A stretch of DNA of 12,881 nt. It comes from Bacillota bacterium. GTDB lineage: Bacteria > Bacillota > Clostridia > DSM-8532. Positions 6,974 to 12,881 of the stretch are shown here, piece by piece. The DNA lies in the NCBI GenBank assembly GCA_023410885.1, contig JAEYPI010000075.1, positions 1-12,881 of the forward strand, in the 5' to 3' direction. The translations under genes and the position numbers were made by a program. Under the pieces are notes generated by a model. That model worked only from the letters and a program-made list of their open reading frames with translations. It searched no databases and was not told the DNA's origin. Each line of letters opens with the position of its first letter. Within the stretch, counting starts at the first letter, position 1.

Positions 6974-7039
6974 AAAGGGTTTTTGTCATTAATTTCACAA
7001 AGTGCCGGCTGCAGAATAGGCCGGGCTAACCAACCCTTT
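6974..7039. repeat. Nested inverted repeat between ftsY and the serA promoter
   Basis: AAAGGGTT (6974-6981) and AACCCTTT (7032-7039) are perfect 8-base outer arms. Inside them CCGGC and GCCGG form a second 5-base-pair stem around a 10-base loop. The structure starts 20 bases after the ftsY stop. No T-tract follows on the minus strand, so it is at best a non-canonical terminator or mRNA 3' end structure for smc-ftsY. Confidence 0.4.
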
Positions 7040-7059
7040 GATTATAACAAATCTTACCT

Positions 7060-8181
7060 TTAATCAACCCCGAACAAGGCTTCTACAAACTCAGAAGGGT
7101 TGAAGGGTTGGAGATCATCCATTTGCTCGCCCACCCCAATAAATTTAACGGGGATGTCCAGCTCTGATTTGATTGAAACGATAATCCCCCCCTTGGCCGT
7201 ACCGTCAAGCTTAGTCAGGACAAGACCGGAGAGCTCGGAAACCTCTGAAAAGGTTTTGGCCTGGGATACGGCGTTCTGCCCCGTAGTGGCGTCGAGCACC
7301 AACAGGGTTTCTATATCGGCATCGGGCAGCTCCCGCTTTATAATGCGGAAAATCTTTTTAAGCTCATCCATAAGATTCTTTTTAGTGTGCAGGCGCCCTG
7401 CCGTATCACAGATCAAGATATCGGAGCCCTTGGATTTACAATGTTGGACAGCATCATAAATGACGGCCGAGGGATCGGAGCCCTCAGAATGCTTGACAAG
7501 CTCTACGCCGGCACGCTTTGTCCATATTTCTAACTGATCAATGGCCGCCGCTCTGAAGGTGTCTGCTGCAGCAACAGTCACCCTCTTGCCCTGATTCTTT
7601 AAATAATGCGCAATTTTCCCGATTGAAGTGGTTTTACCTACACCATTGACCCCGATGATGACAATGACTGAGGGCTTGGTTGTGAGCGTCAACCCCGCAT
7701 GCTCATCGGTGAGCTTGGATGAAATAATATTCTTTATGGCCAGCCTGACGCCTTTGGCATCGGTGATCTTGTCCTTTTTGACCATCTCCCTCAGCTCGGC
7801 AATCACCTTCAAGGAAGTATCCATTCCCATGTCTGAGGTAATCAGAATCTCCTCTAGCTCTTCAAAAAGCGCCTCATCAACCTTACCGAAGGTAACCAGC
7901 ACTTGATCAATTCTATGAGTAATGGAATCTCTTGTTTTCTTGAGCCCATCCTTGAGCTTATTGAAAAAACCTGTCTTCATTTCTTTTTCTGGCAGAGCGG
8001 AGATATTTTCTTCCACCACTACTTCCGATTCTATTATTTGATCAGACTCCGGTTCTTGTATCTCAACTGAAGCCTCGACCTCTAAAACTTCCTCAATTTC
8101 GGAGAGCTCCTTTGATGGATGCTGTTCCTTGTTTTTCTTCTTGTCCTTATCTCCCCAACCAAACCATTTGCCTTTTGCCAT
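7060..8181 (-). CDS. ftsY: Signal recognition particle receptor FtsY
   Basis: SRP-family GTPase that docks ribosome-nascent chain complexes carrying Ffh at the membrane. The 373-residue protein has a short charged N-terminal region (lysine-rich 3-18, then glutamate-rich to about 65). A helical N domain (about 68-160) and a G domain follow. All GTPase motifs are present: GVNGVGKTT (177-185), DTFRAAA (207-213), DTAGR (259-263), TKLDG (323-327) and GVGEQMDDL (349-357). The motifs and the acidic extension separate it from Ffh. The ATG at 8181 follows AAGG closely with a further AAAGGAT upstream; the site is moderate. It lies 99 bases after smc, the usual Firmicutes order, but ylxM and ffh do not follow; serA with its own promoter does. 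Identity is firm. Confidence 0.97.
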   Translation of the reverse strand: MAKGKWFGWGDKDKKKNKEQHPSKELSEIEEVLEVEASVEIQEPESDQIIESEVVVEENISALPEKEMKTGFFNKLKDGLKKTRDSITHRIDQVLVTFGKVDEALFEELEEILITSDMGMDTSLKVIAELREMVKKDKITDAKGVRLAIKNIISSKLTDEHAGLTLTTKPSVIVIIGVNGVGKTTSIGKIAHYLKNQGKRVTVAAADTFRAAAIDQLEIWTKRAGVELVKHSEGSDPSAVIYDAVQHCKSKGSDILICDTAGRLHTKKNLMDELKKIFRIIKRELPDADIETLLVLDATTGQNAVSQAKTFSEVSELSGLVLTKLDGTAKGGIIVSIKSELDIPVKFIGVGEQMDDLQPFNPSEFVEALFGVD

Positions 8182-8280
8182 AGCCTTATCTATCCTTTCA
8201 GATCATTCTGTTATTAAGCGGGATCTTTATTTGTCTACAACCCTTTCTAACATCCCGAAAAGTACCTTTAATTATTCCCA

Positions 8281-11200
8281 TTACCCTGCATTCTCTTGGT
8301 CCATACTTACCTCAAGCCGCATGGACACCACTTTTGAAATACCATGCTCCTGCATGGTTACCCCATACAGGGTGTCGGCTGCTTCCATGGTGCCTTTACG
8401 GTGGGTAATGGCAATAAACTGGAGCTTATCGGTATAGCGCCGGATGTACTCTGCGAATTTAAACACATTGGCATCATCCAGAGAGGCCTCAATCTCGTCC
8501 AGGAGATAGAAGGGAGCCGGACGCATTCTCAATATGGCGAAAATCAATGCAATAGCCACCATGGCTCTTTCACCACCGGAGAGCAGCATCATGTTCTGAA
8601 GCTTCTTTCCCGGGGGTTGCACAATAATATCAATAGGACTCTCCAAAACATTCTCCATATCTGTAAGCTGGACCTCGGCATAACCGCCTTCAAAAAGGTC
8701 CTTAAACACATGGCTGAAGTTTTTGTTGATAATCTCAAACTGTTCTACGAACTGTTTTTTCATGACCTGGGTGATCTCATGGATAATACGCTCCAGCTTT
8801 TCCTCAGCTTGATCCAGATCGTCATGCTGTGCTTTCATAAAGCCAAAGCGTTCCTTGGTTTTGGCATAATCCTCAATGGCCGCCACGTTCACAGGACCCA
8901 GCTCACGAATTTCACCTTTAATGTCATTAATTCTGCTCTGCGTGGCTCTCTGGTTCTGAATTTCACATTTAAAGCCCAGCGCATTGGTATAGGTCAGGCC
9001 ATACTCATCCCAGAGTCTGTTTTGAATGGTCTCCAGTTCGCTTTCCATTTTAGCTTTTCTGGTATCGAGCCGTCCTTGCTCCTCTTGAAGGGTCAGGATG
9101 GTACTGTTATGCTCGGTAACCTTATCAAGCATACCCGAAAGCTCTTCCTCCAAAACCTTAATTTCATCGGCATAGCCTTCTGCCTTGAGGGAACGGCCCG
9201 TTTGTTCCTCTTTAATGCGCGCAATTTTCTCAAGGACACCCTTAATTTCAGCCTGAAGCTCGTCAATACGCTCCAAATTACGCTTCTTTTCAGCTTCACG
9301 CCTTGATAGATTACTGGTAATATTATTTTTCTCTTCAATCAGGAGGGCGATCTGCTCCTGAATACTTGCCTTGCTCTCAACCACAGAATTTACTGATACT
9401 CTGTAATCAGTAATATCGGTATGTAGCTCATCCCGTTTAGCCTGTTCATCCTTATTACGGGTTTGATGAATTTGGACCGTCTCTTTCAGCGCGATAATTT
9501 CATCCTCTATGGCCTTGACCTTTAAGCCCACTTTATCGCTCTCAGCCTTAACCTCGTCCAACTGGCGCACGATTTCTAAATCCTGCTGCTTTTGCATATC
9601 AATTCGCGCCGTCAGCTTCCGAATATTATCCACAATCCGCGCAACATGACTTTCATCCCTCAGGCGCACCAGCTCAAGCTCTGAAAGCTTCTTCTGCTCA
9701 TTCTCCAGCGTCACATTAAGGGCCTGCATATCGGCTTCTATAGTACGAATCTCTCCGTCAGCCTGCTTTAGCTTGAGCATCATTTCCTTTAATTGTTCTT
9801 CTAATTCCTTAATAACACGATTTCGGCCAATAAGGCTGGCAGATTTTCCTCCAATGCTACCTCCGGACATGGAACCACCCGTATTAAGCAGCTCCCCATC
9901 CAGGGTTACAATGCGAAAGGCATAATCGAACTGTCTGGCCATGGCAATACCCGAATCCATAGTATCCACAACTACGGTTCTGCCCAACTGGTTTAGAAGG
10001 ATACCTGAAAACTGGGAATCACAGCTTACTTTATCCGATGCGATACCCTCAAAGCCCTTCATGGCCCGCGCCCTCGCCAGCATGGCGGACTCCAGAGTCC
10101 GGGGCTTTACCGAAGCTTTGGGGAGAAAGGTCGCCCTACCTTTTCGGGTGTCCTTTAAATAATTGATGGCTTTTTTAGCCGCAAATTCGTCTTCGGTGAC
10201 AATATTTTGAAGTGCGCCGCCCAAAGAAACCTCAATGGCTGTTTCAAAACGCTCCTCCACCGTGATGAGCTGAGCAAGTGCACCGTGAATGCCGGTTGCA
10301 AAAGACTTATCTTCATGGCAGGCCTGCATAATAGCCTTGACACTATGGCTATAGCCCTCCATGCTCTCTTCCATATCAGTCAGCACCTTATGACGGGATT
10401 CCAGCCCCTGTACCTCCCGTCGAAGGGTCTCCTGCTTCTTTTTATGCAGCTGAAGGCTATTGAGGGTTTCCGCTTTTTGGTCTTCAAGCTTCTGGAGAGT
10501 TTCCTTGGACTGGGAAATGGCAGCGCGGGTCTTCCTTAACGCGTTGTCAAGGTCCTCTTTTTGCATGTTCTCCCGATCTTTTTCGAGCATGGACTGTCGA
10601 ATCTCTTCTTGGAGGCGTTTTTTGAGTTGATGGAAATTATCCGCGTCATTCTTCAGATTATTGAAATTTATCTTGGCGTCGGACAAGCTATCCTGCTTGT
10701 CCATAATGGCCTGCTTCGCTTCCTCAACCTGCCGCTCGCCTTCATCCAGGCGCGCCACAATGGAAGCCAAGATTTCCTCGGCCTCTTTAAGCAGCTTTGT
10801 AAAATGCTCCGCATCTCGCTCCAGCTGGGCCATGCGCTTGTGCTTTTTTTCCACATCAGCCTCGAGCTGGGCCATACGTTCTTTTATGGAGGTAATATCT
10901 TCACCGAAATTCTCATTATTGGCCGTGAGGTTACGAATTTTTTCCTCACAAAGTCTGACATGGCCTTCATTCTTCTCAATATTGGTATCCAGAGTATGAA
11001 TAATGCCGCGCAATTCTTCCAGCTCTGTTTTGAGCTTTTCCAAATGCTCGTTTTTACTGCGATTCTTATTCTTGATATTCTCAATTCTGCGATTCTCTTC
11101 GTCGATTTGCCCTTTAAGGGTGTGAGTCTGGCCCTCTATCTCCCCCATCTTTTCCTTCAGCTTATCGATGGTATCCAGAAACAGACTGACTTCAATACCT

Positions 11201-11868
11201 TTCAATTCATTGCTCAGGTCTATGTAACGACGGGCGGTTTCGGCCTGCTGGGCTAAAGGGCCAAGCTGACTTTCCAGTTCCGTTAGAATATCCTGAATGC
11301 GAAGTAAATTCTGCCTTGTATTTTCCAGTTTTCGTTCGGCTTCCCGTTTTCGGGCCTTGTATTTGGTAATACCGGCGGCTTCTTCAAAAACCAAGCGCCG
11401 TTCTTCTGATTTTGTGCTTAAAATTTCATCAATACGGCCTTGCCCAATGATGGAATATCCTTCACGGCCCACACCCGTATTCATGAATAGCTCCTGAACA
11501 TCCTTTAATCTGCATAGGGTCTTATTAAGGTAATATTCACTCTCTCCCGATCGATACATGCGCCGGGAAACTGTGACCTCAGTGAAATCGACAGGAAGTA
11601 AATGGTCGGCATTGTCAAAGGTGAGGGTGACCGCAGCAAATCCAACAGGCTTACGATGCTGGGTTCCGGCAAAGATGACATCCTCCATCTTGCTACCCCT
11701 AAGTGTCTTTGCACTTTGCTCGCCTAAAGCCCATCGCACTGCATCCGCGATATTACTCTTTCCGCTGCCGTTGGGACCCACAACCGAGGTCAGACCTTTA
11801 TTGAAATGCAAAACAATTCTATCTGCAAAGGATTTAAAACCTTGTATCTCAAGAGATTTTAAGTACAA
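8281..11868 (-). CDS. smc: Chromosome partition protein Smc
   Basis: ATPase that dimerises, works with ScpA and ScpB, and organises and segregates the chromosome. The 1195-residue length is normal. The N-terminal head has Walker A GPNGSGKS (31-38). Two long charged coiled coils (about 165-500 and 670-1010) flank the hinge (about 500-665, with GGSMSGGS near its end). The C-terminal head carries the signature LSGGE (1096-1100), Walker B FYLLDE (1120-1125) and the H-loop histidine H1156. All ATPase motifs are intact. Within the first coil a 14-residue unit beginning RMAQLE occurs twice in tandem (331-344, 345-358), two heptads long. The start is TTG at 11868, seven bases after GAGGTG; MYLKSLEIQGFKSF is the expected family N-terminus. 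It is followed by ftsY, probably co-transcribed. rnc, often just upstream, is not seen. Confidence 0.97.
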   Translation of the reverse strand: MYLKSLEIQGFKSFADRIVLHFNKGLTSVVGPNGSGKSNIADAVRWALGEQSAKTLRGSKMEDVIFAGTQHRKPVGFAAVTLTFDNADHLLPVDFTEVTVSRRMYRSGESEYYLNKTLCRLKDVQELFMNTGVGREGYSIIGQGRIDEILSTKSEERRLVFEEAAGITKYKARKREAERKLENTRQNLLRIQDILTELESQLGPLAQQAETARRYIDLSNELKGIEVSLFLDTIDKLKEKMGEIEGQTHTLKGQIDEENRRIENIKNKNRSKNEHLEKLKTELEELRGIIHTLDTNIEKNEGHVRLCEEKIRNLTANNENFGEDITSIKERMAQLEADVEKKHKRMAQLERDAEHFTKLLKEAEEILASIVARLDEGERQVEEAKQAIMDKQDSLSDAKINFNNLKNDADNFHQLKKRLQEEIRQSMLEKDRENMQKEDLDNALRKTRAAISQSKETLQKLEDQKAETLNSLQLHKKKQETLRREVQGLESRHKVLTDMEESMEGYSHSVKAIMQACHEDKSFATGIHGALAQLITVEERFETAIEVSLGGALQNIVTEDEFAAKKAINYLKDTRKGRATFLPKASVKPRTLESAMLARARAMKGFEGIASDKVSCDSQFSGILLNQLGRTVVVDTMDSGIAMARQFDYAFRIVTLDGELLNTGGSMSGGSIGGKSASLIGRNRVIKELEEQLKEMMLKLKQADGEIRTIEADMQALNVTLENEQKKLSELELVRLRDESHVARIVDNIRKLTARIDMQKQQDLEIVRQLDEVKAESDKVGLKVKAIEDEIIALKETVQIHQTRNKDEQAKRDELHTDITDYRVSVNSVVESKASIQEQIALLIEEKNNITSNLSRREAEKKRNLERIDELQAEIKGVLEKIARIKEEQTGRSLKAEGYADEIKVLEEELSGMLDKVTEHNSTILTLQEEQGRLDTRKAKMESELETIQNRLWDEYGLTYTNALGFKCEIQNQRATQSRINDIKGEIRELGPVNVAAIEDYAKTKERFGFMKAQHDDLDQAEEKLERIIHEITQVMKKQFVEQFEIINKNFSHVFKDLFEGGYAEVQLTDMENVLESPIDIIVQPPGKKLQNMMLLSGGERAMVAIALIFAILRMRPAPFYLLDEIEASLDDANVFKFAEYIRRYTDKLQFIAITHRKGTMEAADTLYGVTMQEHGISKVVSMRLEVSMDQENAG

Positions 11869-11875
11869 AACGTAA

Positions 11876-11881
11876 CACCTC
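11876..11881 (-). promoter_or_regulatory. Ribosome binding site that fixes the smc TTG start
   Basis: GAGGTG is seven bases before the TTG at 11868. The GTG inside it (11878) is out of frame, and no in-frame ATG fits the conserved Smc N-terminus. Confidence 0.75.
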
Positions 11882-11911
11882 GTGATTCATTAAAGGATAA
11901 AGAACATCCTC

Positions 11912-11920
11912 ATTGTACCA
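11912..11920 (-). promoter_or_regulatory. Extended -10 promoter before smc
   Basis: The minus strand reads TGG-TACAAT, an extended -10 element, 43 bases before the smc start in the 78-base gap after the transglutaminase-like gene. The -35 position is TTTCCC and poor, as allowed for extended -10 promoters. It would drive smc-ftsY. Confidence 0.5.
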
Positions 11921-11946
11921 TAGTCGGGCTCAAAGGGAAAAGAAGA

Positions 11947-12881
11947 TCATATAAATGTCATGTCCACAACGCCCAAATCCTCATTAGTCCTAGATATACA
12001 GCCCCTTTTGAGTATATCACAAACGTTCTTTATTGCCTGCTTGAAATCAAATCCAATGGACTTGGCATCCATAATTTTAACTGAAATCTCATTAGAGCCG
12101 CTTTCCACCAGTTCTACGACCAGGTTAATGAATTCCTGCTCGTCGTAAACCACCCATTTGTTATAAACATAATAGTTAAATTCGGTGGCCTCACAAGGCA
12201 TTGTATTCTTCTTATCCCATTCATGGTCGATACTCATTTCGTCATCGGTTACATTGAAATAGTGATGATTTAACACTTTACTTCCATCAGCCATAATGGG
12301 GTCATCCCAAGTGATATCCAACTGATAATAAGCGCCGCCAATTTTAACTAAATTCCATGCATGGCCTTCACCCTTGGAGGTACCTGTAATAATATCGCAA
12401 ATGACCCCGGCCCGATTGAGCAAAAGCTTGGCGGCCTCCGCATATCCCTCACATACAGCAGTACCCAGGCACAATACACCATAGGCGCTATAGGATTCGG
12501 ATGGAATCAGCGCATTTTTATAACCGGCTATGTCATAATCGCAATTTTCAACGATATAATTGTGAATGATCAGTTCTTTTTCATAATCCGTCATCTCCGG
12601 AAGGATGAGCTGCCTTGTTAGGGCCTCCACCTTCTCCTTGAGAAGTGCCGTGTGGTTTTTGACCTCCTCTTGACTTTTTCTGTATTGAAGGGTCAAAAGC
12701 CCGTTGCTGGAGTAAGTGCAGCCAGAATAATAAAGAATATCAGGATTCTCCCTCACACATAGGTCCACAAGGTCAAAGACCTCCTGTGCTGTATCGGTGA
12801 AAGGTGTGATGGGCAGCTTGAGGGTTGGGGCAGCGGTGATCAAGGCTTCTCTGATGCTGAAATAAATCTGATCGTAGAGGG
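11947..12881 (-). CDS. Transglutaminase-like superfamily protein (N-terminus cut by window edge)
   Basis: The reading frame is open to the right edge of the window; about 310 codons are visible. The TTG at 12843 is therefore probably internal and the true start lies outside. The family is recognised by the papain-like triad of the transglutaminase core. The cysteine is in AVCEGYAEA (codon 12453-12451), the histidine in GEGHAWN (12363-12361) and the aspartate in LDITWDDP (12318-12316). Before the core there is a helical region with YEKELIIHNYIVENCDYD, the usual lead-in of this family. No membrane segment is visible in the part present. Members act as cysteine proteases, peptidoglycan-related enzymes or uncharacterised proteins; substrate cannot be predicted. 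It ends 78 bases before smc, and a promoter in the gap suggests separate transcription. Confidence 0.85.
   Translation of the reverse strand, partial: LYDQIYFSIREALITAAPTLKLPITPFTDTAQEVFDLVDLCVRENPDILYYSGCTYSSNGLLTLQYRKSQEEVKNHTALLKEKVEALTRQLILPEMTDYEKELIIHNYIVENCDYDIAGYKNALIPSESYSAYGVLCLGTAVCEGYAEAAKLLLNRAGVICDIITGTSKGEGHAWNLVKIGGAYYQLDITWDDPIMADGSKVLNHHYFNVTDDEMSIDHEWDKKNTMPCEATEFNYYVYNKWVVYDEQEFINLVVELVESGSNEISVKIMDAKSIGFDFKQAIKNVCDILKRGCISRTNEDLGVVDMTFI

Noticed and set aside
7041..7067. TTGATT and TATAAT hexamers on the minus strand at the ftsY stop
   Set aside because: Both hexamers look good but are only 15 bases apart, shorter than the usual 16-18. The promoter at 6964-6936 has better spacing and position for the riboswitch leader.
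8182..8280. Inverted CGGGAT/ATCCCG pair and weak promoter-like hexamers between smc and ftsY
   Set aside because: The arms are six bases with a loop of about 30, and the hexamers match poorly. This is within chance expectation.
8344..9306. Long open frame of 320 codons on the plus strand inside smc
   Set aside because: It lies wholly antisense to the motif-confirmed Smc C-terminal half. The translation has no recognisable domain and no clear ribosome binding site, so it is a shadow frame.
10561..11256. Open frame of 231 codons on the plus strand inside smc
   Set aside because: Hydrophobic-looking translation arises from reading the reverse of charged coiled-coil codons. There is no independent evidence of a gene.

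Overview
The window is a block of six bacterial housekeeping genes plus one transglutaminase-like gene, all on the minus strand. The family content and intergenic signals suggest a Gram-positive anaerobe of the Clostridia, perhaps Peptococcaceae-like. The grounds are strong AGGAGG-type ribosome binding sites, several TTG starts, smc next to ftsY, a tandem glycine riboswitch and U-tract terminators. The taxon is an inference; no marker gene was compared with a database.

In the direction of transcription (high to low coordinates) the layout is as follows. (1) 12881-11947 is the 3' part of a transglutaminase-like protein whose start lies beyond the window. (2) 11868-8281 is smc and 8181-7060 is ftsY (SRP receptor), probably one unit with an extended -10 promoter before smc. 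(3) 7059-6498 is a 562-base gene-free regulatory region. It holds a nested inverted repeat, a sigma-A-like promoter, a tandem glycine riboswitch and an intrinsic terminator. (4) 6497-4893 is serA, which the riboswitch appears to control. (5) An intrinsic terminator follows serA at about 4780-4749. (6) 4692-3136 is a Ppx/GppA-type protein with an HD domain and 3122-996 is ppk1, 13 bases apart, forming a polyphosphate operon. (7) 996-931 is a large compound palindrome whose edge coincides with the last base of the ppk stop codon. (8) 841-1 is the N-terminal two thirds of rimO, cut by the window edge.

The genes cover chromosome organisation (Smc), membrane protein targeting (FtsY), serine synthesis (SerA), polyphosphate metabolism (Ppx/Ppk) and ribosome modification (RimO). 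The main points of interest are the glycine riboswitch before serA, the degenerate catalytic motifs of the Ppx-like protein beside an intact HD domain, and the compound palindrome abutting ppk. I see no defence system, CRISPR array, transposase, prophage gene, tRNA or rRNA, and no clearly novel multi-gene system.
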